In this document: positions 9,101 to 17,650 of the stretch, piece after piece | Layout of the letters: each line of letters opens with the position of its first letter | Numbering within the stretch: position 1 is the stretch's first letter | Source: Cytophagaceae bacterium | Lineage (GTDB): Bacteria > Bacteroidota > Bacteroidia > Cytophagales > Flexibacteraceae | DNA: 64,000 bases | Assembly (NCBI GenBank): GCA_947458545.1 | Contig: CANGYH010000004.1 | Location: 161,395-225,394 of the forward strand | Direction of reading: 5' to 3' | Made by a program: the position numbers and the translations under genes | Notes under the pieces: generated by a model | The model's database searches: none | The model's input: the letters and a program-made list of their open reading frames with translations, nothing else | Told to the model about the DNA's origin: nothing

Positions 9101-10088
9101 CTACGCCCAGCAGCAGCGCGAGGTGAACGCCCAGACCGCTGCCGGCATCGTGAACGGATTTCAGCAGGCTTTCGGCACCCTGGCCGATTTTCAGGCTATC
9201 CAGTCGCAGCGAGAGATGCAGCGGGTGGAGCGCGACAAGGCAGCCAGGTTGCGTTCGCTTAACCAGGAGTTTGCGCAAGGCAAGATCTCCAAGCAGAGCT
9301 ACGAGCGCGAGAAGGCCGGGATAGAGCAGCGATTCGCCGACGAGACGCGCTCTATCAAGCGTGAGGCTGCGCGGCGCGAGAAGATGTACAACGTGGCCTC
9401 TGCCATTATGCAGGCCGCTATCGCCGTGATAGCGGCCTCGGCAAACCCGCTGGGTATTTTCTCGCCGCAGGCCATTGCCACCTCGGCCATGGCCGCGCTC
9501 AACATCGCCAAGGTGATAGCCACGCCCGTGCCAGACTTTGCCAAAGGCGGTCTGCTGCCGTCTCGTCGCATGGCGGCAGGCGGGGTGATCTCGGGGCCGA
9601 GCCACGCCCAAGGCGGCGTTCCGGTCGTCGGGCCCGGGGGTACTCAGATTGCGGAGGTGGAAGGCGGTGAGCCTATCCTTAGCCGCGCCACATACGCCAA
9701 CAACCGCCAGCTGGTAGACATGCTGCTTGACACTTCTATGAACCGGGGCGGTGCCGCCCTGGCCATTGACACTTCAGCCTTGAAGGCAGTGCGGTTCGAG
9801 ACGGGCGGCCTGTTGCCCGGCGGCGCCACATCCACAGCGCCTGCAGGTGCGGAAGTTGTCGCTGAGCTACGCAAGCTCTCCGGCCAGCTTGCGAGTCAGC
9901 ACCAGGCCATGGCGCAAGTGGTGCAGAATGTGGACAAGCTGATGAAAGCTTACGTGGTCGTCAGCGAGGTGGGCGAGGAACTTGACAAGCTGCGGGAGCT
10001 TCGCCGCGACGCTTCAGGCTCTGCCAGAGACGGCACAGCAGGCGGCCAAGACGTACTGCTAGACCGGCTGTACTCCAACCCCAGGTAG
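6171..10088 (+). CDS. Phage tail tape measure protein (1305 aa)
   Basis: The tape measure sets tail length and helps DNA passage. Support: very large, coiled-coil-rich, last in the tail operon. The N-terminus has three repeats of a module containing RLP-x(2)-S-x(2)-WI-x-K (near residues 34, 94 and 175), each ending in an Ala-rich helix. Residues about 220-560 resemble the TP901-type core (QFEASLSSLKAITGA; EAANALVGSLNQFGAGAD). Hydrophobic segments follow at about 565-580 and 610-630 (NPIGLVIAAVALVVAGFV), then a long charged coiled coil (about 690-1060) and a Gly-rich C-terminal part with VEGGEPILSRATYAN, found near the end of many Bacteroidota tape measures. Only about 70 bases separate its stop from a tRNA gene, so expected downstream tail-tip genes are absent. 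Confidence 0.88.
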   Translation: MAELAPIKVMVNGEVAGKTIKDLQGTVAGLARELQRLPIASDAWIEKARQYDEATGNLRQARDAAKQVSDQINRLDPSSMRGLQQEAQRLGSELERLPVYSEAWIVKTRELETVKKRIQDAGKAAKEVAQAMGEAQPSALVEAGQRIGELREKYGSTREAIRQMKTEAQQLAAQMQRLPEGSAEWIEKSKGFEKITAELNQAEGAARQVARALGQAGEESRKFTLGDVASFAGTFAGVQLGVEAAASAISSFASSSVESISQFEASLSSLKAITGATAEDLEFYSEAARKIGETTTLSAIEAVEAFKLIGSAKPELLANKEALTAVTQEAIALAQASGLALPEAANALVGSLNQFGAGADQASRYINVLAAGAKEGASEITETAAALKNSGTVAAAAGLSFEATNAVLQSLSAISLKGSEAGTGLRNVLLRLQAGADDTNPKLVGLQTALDNLAQKNLSAAELTKQFGAENVVVAQRMIASRGEIERLTGAISGTQEAYKQAGDNTNNFEADMKRLKASFETLQIEVMSKMLPALELFTRATIALINGLKELPGWIYDNREALLALVVALVSLNANQIRASASTLAFTAVEKARAIATKSSAAAQWLLNAAMTANPIGLVIAAVALVVAGFVTLYKNSEMLRAGIAGLWNGIKELASMYLQFWKALATGDISGIVDMFKGAGKRIASAFSSGYDEKIKEEHQVNKRADADRAKDRAESEAKAANAATQQAVAAKVGLIKKLEEDMKALRDQLSDAATRSEIDRIRKQIVRTQAVLDELTGKAAEERAKKAKEEAEKRKKELEQRAKDELDALRKAQANERALIADETARKVADLRAAAQLEVEAAQGRRSTAETKAREIASIEAKLQRDIADTLDKGHRAAQEKAEKAAADQLRIARDKAQALADLAVLQAQEEQRLAQQRGDFAGSQAAGRQLLDAQLAQLQTQADMELQQMGLTEERKQLILAESQAKQAQMLDGYAQQQREVNAQTAAGIVNGFQQAFGTLADFQAIQSQREMQRVERDKAARLRSLNQEFAQGKISKQSYEREKAGIEQRFADETRSIKREAARREKMYNVASAIMQAAIAVIAASANPLGIFSPQAIATSAMAALNIAKVIATPVPDFAKGGLLPSRRMAAGGVISGPSHAQGGVPVVGPGGTQIAEVEGGEPILSRATYANNRQLVDMLLDTSMNRGGAALAIDTSALKAVRFETGGLLPGGATSTAPAGAEVVAELRKLSGQLASQHQAMAQVVQNVDKLMKAYVVVSEVGEELDKLRELRRDASGSARDGTAGGQDVLLDRLYSNPR

Positions 10089-10112
10089 AGCCATAGTTGA
10101 GCCACCGAAAGC

Positions 10113-10147
10113 AAAAGGCCTGCAAGTGATTGACTTGCAGGCCTTTT
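10113..10147. terminator. Strong hairpin terminator between the prophage and tRNA-Ala
   Basis: A perfect 15-bp stem (10113-10127 with 10133-10147) closes a 5-base loop. The stem begins with AAAA and ends with TTTT, so it can work in both directions: for the tape-measure operon on the plus strand and for the tRNA on the minus strand. Confidence 0.85.
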
Positions 10148-10160
10148 CTGTGGCTTAGTG

Positions 10161-10234
10161 TGGAGGATAACGGAGTCGAACCGATGACCTTCTGCATGCC
10201 ATGCAGACGCTCTAGCCAGCTGAGCTAATCCCCC
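10161..10234 (-). tRNA. tRNA-Ala (anticodon GGC)
   Basis: Reading the minus strand, the gene folds as a full cloverleaf. The 7-bp acceptor stem is GGGGGAT with ATCCTCC (one G-U pair), the D arm contains AGCTCAGCTGGCTAGAGC, the anticodon stem TCTGC/GCAGA closes the loop ATGGCAT, and the T loop is GGTTCGACTCC. The anticodon GGC reads alanine codons GCC and GCU. The discriminator base is A and CCA is not encoded. The 3' end faces the prophage, the usual arrangement when an integrase uses a tRNA 3' end as attachment site. Confidence 0.95.
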
Positions 10235-10302
10235 AGGCGTTTTGGGACTGCAAAGATAGCATCGGCGCGGCTTGTGCCCAAGCGCCTGCAGGCAAAATTT
10301 TT

Positions 10303-11298
10303 CTAGGTAGAGAGTATCTCTGCCAGCCGCAGCAGGTCTGGGTGGATGGGTTTTTGTTTGATGAGCGTGTCGCGGAAGGGGGTGTACACTACCTCGTTGT
10401 TGATGAGGCCGGCCATCACGTTTTTGCGGCCGGCCAGCAGGCCTTCTACGGCGGCGTTGCCCAGGCGGCTGCCGAGGATACGGTCAGACGCGGTAGGCGA
10501 GCCCCCGCGCTGGATGTGGCCGAGGTTGGTCACCTTAATGTCGGCGTAGGGCACGTACTCTTTCACTTTGTGGGCTACCTCTTGGGCGCCGCCTTCTTCG
10601 TCGCCCTCGGCTACGATGATGATGGAGCTTGTTTTGCTGCGGCTAAAGTTGCCCTTTAGTGTCTCGATCACCTCTTCTATACTGCTGGCTACCTCTGGCA
10701 CCATCACCAGCTCTGCCCCGCCGCCGATGCCAGACTGTATGGCGATGTAGCCCGAGTCTCTGCCCATTACCTCGATGAAAAAGATACGGTCGTGGCTGTC
10801 GGCCGTGTCGCGGATTTTATCTACGGCTTCCAGGGCCGTGTTTACGGCCGTATCGAAACCGATGGTGTAATCTGTGCCGTAGAGGTCGTTGTCTATGGTG
10901 CCTGGCGCGCCTACGGTGGGCAGGCCATACTCGTTGTAGAAGATCTCAGCCCCGGTAAAGGTACCGTTACCCCCGATGGCCACCAGGCCCTCTATGCCGA
11001 AGGTCTGCAGTTGCTCGTAGGCCTTTTTGCGGCCCTCGGCGGTGCGGAACTCGTCTGACCGGGCCGATTTGAGGATCGTGCCCCCTCGTTGCACGATGTT
11101 AGAGACAGACTGGCTCTCCAGCTTGACGATGTCGCCGCGGATCATGCCTGTGTAGCCGCGGCGGATGCCGTAAACTTCTAACCCATTGTAGAGGGCCGTG
11201 CGCACCACGGCGCGGATGCAGGCGTTCATGCCGGGCGCGTCGCCGCCGGAGGTGAATACGGCGATGCGTTTCAGGCGTGGTTCTGTTGTCGAATTCAA
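10303..11298 (-). CDS. pfkA: ATP-dependent 6-phosphofructokinase
   Basis: Phosphorylates fructose 6-phosphate to fructose 1,6-bisphosphate, the committed step of glycolysis, in the cytosol. At 331 residues it is the usual bacterial length. Visible motifs are the ATP-binding TSGGDAPGMN near residue 17, GGNGTFTGA near 108, the catalytic PGTIDND segment near 132 and substrate-binding MGRDSGY near 178. Gly rather than Lys ahead of TIDND points to ATP and not pyrophosphate as donor. The usual GGDGS is GGNGT here, a small change at a magnesium-proximal position. A -7 element lies 33 bases upstream of the ATG. The PASTA gene lies upstream on the same strand, about 100 bases away. Confidence 0.96.
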   Translation of the reverse strand: MNSTTEPRLKRIAVFTSGGDAPGMNACIRAVVRTALYNGLEVYGIRRGYTGMIRGDIVKLESQSVSNIVQRGGTILKSARSDEFRTAEGRKKAYEQLQTFGIEGLVAIGGNGTFTGAEIFYNEYGLPTVGAPGTIDNDLYGTDYTIGFDTAVNTALEAVDKIRDTADSHDRIFFIEVMGRDSGYIAIQSGIGGGAELVMVPEVASSIEEVIETLKGNFSRSKTSSIIIVAEGDEEGGAQEVAHKVKEYVPYADIKVTNLGHIQRGGSPTASDRILGSRLGNAAVEGLLAGRKNVMAGLINNEVVYTPFRDTLIKQKPIHPDLLRLAEILST

Positions 11299-11330
11299 AA
11301 TGTAGTTGCTTTACCTGTAAATACCTACTG

Positions 11331-11338
11331 CAAAAGTA
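11331..11338 (-). promoter_or_regulatory. Bacteroidota-type -7 element for pfkA
   Basis: On the minus strand the octamer TACTTTTG matches TAnnTTTG and lies 32 bases ahead of the pfkA ATG. I see no TTG at the expected -33 spacing. Confidence 0.5.
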
Positions 11339-11402
11339 GGGCCGGGTTGTTACGCCGGGTTTAATACGTTGCCAGGGGCCTGCCCGCCTGGCGGCTGGCC
11401 AT

Positions 11403-12212
11403 TTACTCCAGGTCTGTGGCAGATTCCTCGTCGGGGCTGGCGGCATCGGCGGGGTCTGGCCCGGCCACCCAGAGGTCCACCTGATCTCCTACGCGGATTT
11501 TTTGGCCTGGTTCTGGCCGTTGGCGCAGCACGGTGCCGTCGGGCTTGCCGCTGCCGCCCTCGTAGATGACGCTGCCCACCTTTAGCTCTAGGCCAGAGAG
11601 GGTGAAGCCTGCCTCGTCTTGGCTTTGGCCGGCCAGGTTAGGCACGTCGAACTCTTGCTCGCCCAGGCCGTTGCCCACCACAAGGTCTATCCGGCTGCCT
11701 TTGGGCACCTGGGTACCTTCGGTAATGGGCTTGCCGCGGTATAGTTGCTGCAGCACGGCATTAAACTGCAGGTCTGCCACGTATTGGATCTCTCCTTTTT
11801 TGAGGCCGTAGCTCTCTAGCTCGCCCTCGGCGTTGGTGACGGAGCGGTTGAGCAGGTTGGGCATTTTGACCAGCGGCGGCTGCCGGCTGTTGAGCGTGAC
11901 GAAGATTTTACGGCCTACTTTGACCTTTTGCCCAGGCTGGGGGTACTGGCTCAGTACAGACAGCACGGGCTTATCGGGGTTGAAGGTGGAGTCTTCAACA
12001 AGGTACTCAAGGTCTCGGGCCTCTAGGTAATCCTCAAGGTCGGCTTGTTTCATGCCGACAAGGTCTGGCACGGTGACGATCTGGTTGTGGTGCGTCGTCC
12101 AAGGCAGGTAGACGTAGAAGAACAGTAGCACCACCGAGGCCATCAGGCCCACGATGATGCCCAGGTGCAACCACACATCGCGCCGAGACCGCGGCGTAAG
12201 CGAGAAACGCAT
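11403..12212 (-). CDS. Membrane-anchored protein with three PASTA domains (269 aa)
   Basis: One N-terminal membrane segment (about residues 15-38, LGIIVGLMASVVLLFFYVYL) follows a basic cytoplasmic tail, so the rest should be periplasmic. Three PASTA repeats follow, each starting with a V-P-(D/N)-L or M-P-N-L signature: VTVPDLVGM near 47, VKMPNLLNR near 115 and FDVPNLAGQ near 189. Each ends in a PGQKVKVG-like or PKGSRI turn. PASTA domains bind peptidoglycan stem fragments or regulate cell-wall enzymes. No kinase or penicillin-binding domain is attached, as in the stand-alone PASTA proteins known in Bacteroidota. The acidic C-terminus (PDPADAASPDEESATDLE) is low complexity. The partner and exact role are unknown. 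Confidence 0.85.
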   Translation of the reverse strand: MRFSLTPRSRRDVWLHLGIIVGLMASVVLLFFYVYLPWTTHHNQIVTVPDLVGMKQADLEDYLEARDLEYLVEDSTFNPDKPVLSVLSQYPQPGQKVKVGRKIFVTLNSRQPPLVKMPNLLNRSVTNAEGELESYGLKKGEIQYVADLQFNAVLQQLYRGKPITEGTQVPKGSRIDLVVGNGLGEQEFDVPNLAGQSQDEAGFTLSGLELKVGSVIYEGGSGKPDGTVLRQRPEPGQKIRVGDQVDLWVAGPDPADAASPDEESATDLE

Positions 12213-12216
12213 GATA

Positions 12217-12224
12217 CAAAGGTA
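12217..12224 (-). promoter_or_regulatory. -7 element (TACCTTTG) directly upstream of the PASTA gene
   Basis: TACCTTTG on the minus strand ends 4 bases before the ATG at 12212. Transcription would start at or next to the start codon, giving a leaderless or nearly leaderless message. The same arrangement recurs upstream of the genes at 33920 and 38951. Confidence 0.55.
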
Positions 12225-12315
12225 GGGTAGGATGGGGGAGTGGGGGGGTAACAGGGCAGCGAGTAATCATATTGCCACAAAAACCGCCCAGCACCCCGAG
12301 TACTTTGCCAGAATT

Positions 12316-15300
12316 ATGCAATCAGGTCATTACGAGCATCTCCTAACAGTAGCTCTGACAAGGGCTGTTGGCCATGTGGATACCTCTCAATTTGTAGTTG
12401 AGCGAGAAAACCTGGATCCCGAACGGGCAGCTATTTTCTTAACCCGCCATTTGGCAGCAACCATTGGGCAAGTATTACACACGCTGGCCAGCAACGAGGA
12501 AGATGATGCAAAGGCAGTGGCCGAACAGGTATCAATTGCCAATAGGATAATTGAGTTTTTGCAAGGGCAAGAGTATGATCAGCGACTTACAGAACAAGGT
12601 CGGTTGCTGAGGGCTGTACTACCACGGCTTGTCGTCCCGCATGATTATCAGCATCGCGTAGGAGATTACCTGAAGGAGATTGAGCCCGCGCTTCGGTTTT
12701 CGCAGTCTGAGCTGTTTTCGGGCGGTAATTCAGGATTATCCCTCACTAGTGAATTACGCAAAGAGATTGCAACTGCTGATTCTATTGACCTGATTGTCTC
12801 TTTTGTTAAATGGAGTGGCCTGCGCCTGCTTATTGACAGGCTAGAAAACTTTGCCAACCAAGGTAAGCGCATAAGGATATTAACCACCACATACATGGGT
12901 GCAAGCGATGCCAAAGCAGTTGAGGCGCTTGCAGCTTTGCCAGGGGCAGAAGTACGCATTAGCTACAATATGGCTCGAGAGCGTTTGCATGCCAAAGCCT
13001 ATATGTTTGGCCGTGCGTCTGGGCTGTCAACAGCTTATATCGGTTCTAGCAATATGAGCAGATCGGCACTTACCAGCGGGCTGGAGTGGAATGTGAAGCT
13101 GACGGCCCAAGACAATGCTGCTATTATTAAAAAGTTTGAGGCCACGTTTGAAACCTACTGGAACGCACCCGACTTTGAGCCATTTGTACCCGATGAGCCA
13201 GGGACAAAGAGGTTACGGCTGTCTTTAAACGAGCAAGGGGCTGCAAGCAGCGATGATTCAGAGGTGCTGGCAGGCTTTCACTTAAGGCCGTATGCTTTTC
13301 AGCAAGAAATTCTTGACCGACTGGCGGCCGAGCGCAGCTACCATGGCAGATACCGCAACTTAGTTATTGCCGCTACCGGAACGGGGAAAACGGTGATTTC
13401 GGCTTTTGATTATGCAAGATTTGCCAAAGCGCATAATAGGTTTCCAAAACTGCTTTTTGTGGCTCATCGAGAGGAAATCTTAAGGCAGGCGCGCAGCACC
13501 TATCGGCACATTTTAAATAATCCCAATTTTGGTGATTTGTGGGTCGGAGGGCAGACACCAAATTCTTACGACCACCTGTTTTTATCGGTGCAAACCTTTG
13601 ATTCTCAAAAGCAGTATCTACAGAAGGCATTAGGAAAGGCGCATTTTGAATATATTGTACTAGATGAGGTGCATCACGTTATCGCAGCATCGTACCGGCC
13701 GTTGGTAGATTATTTCAGACCTGCGATTTTACTGGGCCTTACCGCAACGCCAGAGCGCGCCGATGGAGGCTCTATCTTACCAGATTTTGATAATACCATC
13801 GCCGCCGAGATTAGGTTGCCAGAAGCCATTGCGCGTGGGTTCTTGGTGCCTTTTCAATACTTCTGCGTTACAGATCCGGTTGATTATCGGAGGGTACAAT
13901 GGGAGAGAGGGCGCTATTCCGTAGAGGCTCTTTCTGAGCTATACAACCAAAATGTAATAAGGACGCAGGCCATCGTGACCTCGCTCCATAAATACTTACT
14001 GAATCCGAGTAAGGTAAAGGCATTAGGCTTTTGTGTCTCGCGCGCCCATGCGCAATACATGGCAGAGCAGTTTAACAATATAGGGCTGCCAGCCGCCGCC
14101 CTTGTTAGCGGAGATGCAACATCAGAAATACGCCAGAGTCTTAGAGAAGATCTTAGAACTGGTAAGATAAGCTACCTCTTTGTAGTAGATATTTTTAATG
14201 AGGGGGTTGATATCCCAGAAATTGATACAGTTTTATTTTTAAGACCTACTGAAAGCCTGACTGTTTTTTTGCAGCAGTTGGGCCGAGGTTTACGACATCA
14301 TTCTGATAAAGAGTGCCTGACTGTTTTGGATTTTGTGGGCCAAGCTCGTGCAGAATACTCTTGTGAGCAGCGGTTTAGAGCCTTAATTGGGCGTACCGGC
14401 ACCTCAGTTATTAGTGAAATAGAGGCTGGCTTTGACCGGCTGCCCCCTGGGTGCACTATTCAGATGGAGAAGGAGGCCATGCAATCCATTTTGGAGAACA
14501 TTAAGGCGGCCACAGGCAGCAACCTCCGAAATCTGATCAGAAGACTTGAGCATTTTGAATTGGAGAGTGCGCTGCCCTTAAAACTGACCTTTTTTCTGGC
14601 GCATACAGGCTTTAGTTTGATGGATATATACAAGGCCAGAGCCACGACCCGCGGTTGGTATGCACTAAAGGTACGTGCGCGCAAGGCTCTACCGACGCTG
14701 CCAAAAGAGGAGGCAGATTTGGTTGGCCAATTGTGGCGGCTTGCGCAAATCAACAGTCCGGCCTTTATCAGCTTTGTAAAACAAATCTTTGGCAGCCAGC
14801 AATCTATTATTAGCCTGCTTGAAGGGCCCAAGGGTCAGGCTTATGGCCTTATGCTGCATTACTTGCTGTACCAAAAGCCAGGCCCTAAAGTACCCGTAGG
14901 CTCTTTAGAGGCCAGCCTGCTCGCGCTACGTAATGCGACGACTTTGGCAGAAGAGGCGCTTGAGCTGCTTGAGGTATGTGAGCAGCAGATAGATTACGTG
15001 CCGCCGGTGATGGCGCTGCCTTACGTTTGTGCCCTTGAGCTGCATGCTCGTTACTCTAGAGACGAGGTATTGGCGGCCTTAGGGGTATGGCAATTTGAGC
15101 ATGCCCGCTCTGTGCGAGAAGGCGTTTGTATGGTACCTGATTTGAATACCGAGATCCTGTTTGTTGAATTGCAGAAGAGCAAGGAGCGCTATGCACCCTC
15201 AACACTTTACAACGATTATGCCATATCAGACACGCTTTTCCATTGGGAGTCTCAGAATGCCACCAGCGCATTTACGCCCAAGGGTCAATCCTACATTAAC

Positions 15301-15504
15301 CAAAGTGCGTTGGGAAAGACAATTTTGCTTTTTGTTAGAGAGCAGCGCTACAACGAAGGTGGCTTAACACTACCCTATGTTTTCTTAGGCCCGGTAAAAT
15401 ACAAGTCTCACACAGGTGGCAGGCCTATGGCCATCATTTGGGAGCTGGTTACGCCACTGCCTAGCTTTCTTTGGCACGAGGCTGGTAAGCTGGCTGTAGG
15501 TTAG
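12316..15504 (+). CDS. PLD-nuclease / SF2 helicase / DUF3427 protein, SauUSI-like type IV restriction candidate
   Basis: A single-chain enzyme of 1062 residues from ATG 12316; an in-frame ATG at 12232 would add 28 poorly structured residues. N-terminal helices are followed by a phospholipase-D-like nuclease domain with one HxK motif (LHAKAYMFGR, His near 225) and the following GSSNMSRSAL. A superfamily 2 helicase core comes next: Walker A AATGTGKT (near 351), DEVHH (near 449), GLTATPER (near 475) and motif VI QQLGRGLR (near 653). The last 300 residues match the DUF3427 style C-terminal region. This PLD-helicase-DUF3427 order is that of SauUSI, a modified-cytosine-dependent restriction enzyme. 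The gene is more AT-rich than its neighbours and stands alone between housekeeping genes, consistent with transfer. Its target is not deducible. Confidence 0.82.
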   Translation: MQSGHYEHLLTVALTRAVGHVDTSQFVVERENLDPERAAIFLTRHLAATIGQVLHTLASNEEDDAKAVAEQVSIANRIIEFLQGQEYDQRLTEQGRLLRAVLPRLVVPHDYQHRVGDYLKEIEPALRFSQSELFSGGNSGLSLTSELRKEIATADSIDLIVSFVKWSGLRLLIDRLENFANQGKRIRILTTTYMGASDAKAVEALAALPGAEVRISYNMARERLHAKAYMFGRASGLSTAYIGSSNMSRSALTSGLEWNVKLTAQDNAAIIKKFEATFETYWNAPDFEPFVPDEPGTKRLRLSLNEQGAASSDDSEVLAGFHLRPYAFQQEILDRLAAERSYHGRYRNLVIAATGTGKTVISAFDYARFAKAHNRFPKLLFVAHREEILRQARSTYRHILNNPNFGDLWVGGQTPNSYDHLFLSVQTFDSQKQYLQKALGKAHFEYIVLDEVHHVIAASYRPLVDYFRPAILLGLTATPERADGGSILPDFDNTIAAEIRLPEAIARGFLVPFQYFCVTDPVDYRRVQWERGRYSVEALSELYNQNVIRTQAIVTSLHKYLLNPSKVKALGFCVSRAHAQYMAEQFNNIGLPAAALVSGDATSEIRQSLREDLRTGKISYLFVVDIFNEGVDIPEIDTVLFLRPTESLTVFLQQLGRGLRHHSDKECLTVLDFVGQARAEYSCEQRFRALIGRTGTSVISEIEAGFDRLPPGCTIQMEKEAMQSILENIKAATGSNLRNLIRRLEHFELESALPLKLTFFLAHTGFSLMDIYKARATTRGWYALKVRARKALPTLPKEEADLVGQLWRLAQINSPAFISFVKQIFGSQQSIISLLEGPKGQAYGLMLHYLLYQKPGPKVPVGSLEASLLALRNATTLAEEALELLEVCEQQIDYVPPVMALPYVCALELHARYSRDEVLAALGVWQFEHARSVREGVCMVPDLNTEILFVELQKSKERYAPSTLYNDYAISDTLFHWESQNATSAFTPKGQSYINQSALGKTILLFVREQRYNEGGLTLPYVFLGPVKYKSHTGGRPMAIIWELVTPLPSFLWHEAGKLAVG

Positions 15505-15702
15505 GGCTATGCAGGCGATGGACGTCTTTGCTACGATAGTTGTAAATCTCGTGCCGGTAAACCCCGCTTTTGCTTTAAAGCCTACCCATATTCCACTTTC
15601 CTGGCACCGCATTTGCTCCTTACATTTGTGCTAACCGCACGCCACACAGTTGGCTGACAATCAGCTAACAAAAGTTCAACACCTACAACTAAAGTACAAT
15701 AT

Positions 15703-17502
15703 ATGTCTACCACAGCCACTGCTTCTGCTGCCCTGAAAGGGGGTGAGTTTTTGGTCCGCGCCGTTGAGGCTCAGGCAGTTTTTACGCCTGAGCAGTTTAC
15801 AGAAGAGCAACGCATGATTGCCAAAACGTGCGAGGACTTTCTGCACGCCGAGGTGCTGCCCGTGGTAGATAAACTCGACAGCCACGAAGACCCCACCCTG
15901 ATGCCCCATCTGCTAGACAAAGCCGGCGAGCTCGGCCTGCTGGGCACCTCTGTGCCCGAGGCGTATGGGGGCTTCGGTATGGACTTTAACACCAGCATGC
16001 TGGTGGCAGAGGCCATTGGCTCGGGGTATTCTTTTGCCGTGGCCCTGTCTGCCCATACGGGCATTGGCACACTGCCCATCGTGTACTATGGCAACGAGGC
16101 CCAAAAGGCCAAGTACCTGCCCCACCTGGCCACCGGTGCCTACAAAGCGAGCTATTGCCTGACCGAGCCAGACTCAGGCTCAGACGCCAACAGCGGCAAA
16201 ACCCGCGCTGTGCCCCAGCCAGACGGCAGCTACCGCATCACCGGCCAGAAGATGTGGATCACCAACGGGGGTTTTGCCGACATCTTCATCGTCTTTGCCA
16301 AGATTGAAGAGGACAGGAACCTGACGGCCTTCATCGTAGAGAAGGGCTTCGGCGGCATCACCATGAATCCGGAAGAGCACAAGATGGGCATCCGGGGCAG
16401 CAGCACGCGGCAAATCTTCTTTAACGACACGCCCGTGCCAGCCGAAAACCTGCTGGGCGGCCGGGGCAACGGCTTTAAGATTGCCGTCAACATCCTCAAC
16501 ATCGGGCGCATCAAGCTGGCCATTGCGGCCATCGGCGGCAGCAAGAGCGCGGCCACGCTGGCCATCCGCTACGCCAACGAGCGGAAGCAGTTTGGCACCA
16601 CCATCGGCAGCTTTGGGGCCATCAAGCACAAGCTGGCCGAGCAAGCCATCCGGATCTTTGCCAGCGAGACGGCCTGCTACCGCTGTGGCCAGGATATCGA
16701 CAACAAAATCCAAGACCTTGCCAGCCAGGGCATGCCAGAGGCCGAGGCCAAGCTGAAGGGCGTAGAGCAGTTTGCCATAGAGTGCGCCCTGCTCAAAGTG
16801 CACGGCAGTGAGGTGCTAGACTATGTGGTAGACGAGGGCGTGCAGGTCTATGGCGGCATGGGCTACAGCGCTGATGCCCCTATGGACCGCGCCTACCGAG
16901 ACAGCCGCATCAACCGAATCTTTGAGGGCACCAACGAGATTAACCGCATGCTGGCCGTGGGCACCGTGCTGAAGCGTGCCATGAAGGGCGAGCTAGACGT
17001 GATGGGCCCCGCCATGGCCGTAGCCAAAGAGATTACCTCTATCCCTGACTTTGGCGCCGACGAAGACGAAACCCCCTTTGCCGCAGAGAAGAAGGTGATT
17101 GCCAACCTCAAAAAGGCTACCCTGATGATTGCCGGGGCCGCCGTGCAGAAGTACATGATGCAGTTTGAGGAGCAGCAAGAGATTATGATGAACCTGGCCG
17201 ACATGATGATGGAGGTCTATGTGGCCGAGAGCACCCTGCTGCGCGTAGAAAAGCTGCAAGCCGAGCGCGGCGCCGAGGCCACCAGCCTCTATGCCGACAT
17301 GGCCCGCACCTATCTGCAAACCGCCGTAGACCGCTGCAACTTGGCAGGCCGCGCCGCCATCCTGGGCTTTGCTGAGGGCGACGAGCTGCGCATCATGCTA
17401 CTGGGCCTCAAGCGCTTCACCAAAATGGAGCCCTTCAATGCCAAAGAAGCCCGCCGCCGCGTGGCAGACCATCTGCTTGCCAAGAACGGGTACGCGTTTT
17501 AA
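15703..17502 (+). CDS. Acyl-CoA dehydrogenase (599 aa, long form)
   Basis: An FAD enzyme that introduces the alpha-beta double bond of acyl-CoA in beta-oxidation, passing electrons to electron-transfer flavoprotein. Motifs are clear: CLTEPDSGSDANS (near 153), WITNGGFAD (near 185), GIRGSSTRQIFFND (near 230), YANERKQFG and the C-terminal YGGMGYSADAPMDRAYRD followed by IFEGTNEINR, the signature around the catalytic Glu. The protein is about 200 residues longer than short-chain enzymes and resembles the long form (very-long-chain or ACAD9 type) common in Bacteroidota. No beta-oxidation partner genes are adjacent. About 200 bases upstream contain no gene. Confidence 0.93.
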   Translation: MSTTATASAALKGGEFLVRAVEAQAVFTPEQFTEEQRMIAKTCEDFLHAEVLPVVDKLDSHEDPTLMPHLLDKAGELGLLGTSVPEAYGGFGMDFNTSMLVAEAIGSGYSFAVALSAHTGIGTLPIVYYGNEAQKAKYLPHLATGAYKASYCLTEPDSGSDANSGKTRAVPQPDGSYRITGQKMWITNGGFADIFIVFAKIEEDRNLTAFIVEKGFGGITMNPEEHKMGIRGSSTRQIFFNDTPVPAENLLGGRGNGFKIAVNILNIGRIKLAIAAIGGSKSAATLAIRYANERKQFGTTIGSFGAIKHKLAEQAIRIFASETACYRCGQDIDNKIQDLASQGMPEAEAKLKGVEQFAIECALLKVHGSEVLDYVVDEGVQVYGGMGYSADAPMDRAYRDSRINRIFEGTNEINRMLAVGTVLKRAMKGELDVMGPAMAVAKEITSIPDFGADEDETPFAAEKKVIANLKKATLMIAGAAVQKYMMQFEEQQEIMMNLADMMMEVYVAESTLLRVEKLQAERGAEATSLYADMARTYLQTAVDRCNLAGRAAILGFAEGDELRIMLLGLKRFTKMEPFNAKEARRRVADHLLAKNGYAF

Positions 17503-17650
17503 GCAGTCCGCATTGGCCGGTGGTATATCCGCAATTTTTAAGGTATGAACAGAGGGTAAGGGCCTGCCTTAGGTATTGTAGTTGCCTGTAGTACGCTCCA
17601 GCCCTTCTCTCTACGCTCCTACCCCGCCTCTGCCCCGGCGCTGGGCGTCG

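Noticed and set aside
12232..12315. Upstream ATG of the PLD/helicase gene
   Set aside because: The added 28 residues are encoded by low-complexity DNA next to the divergent promoter; the ATG at 12316 fits the conserved start better.
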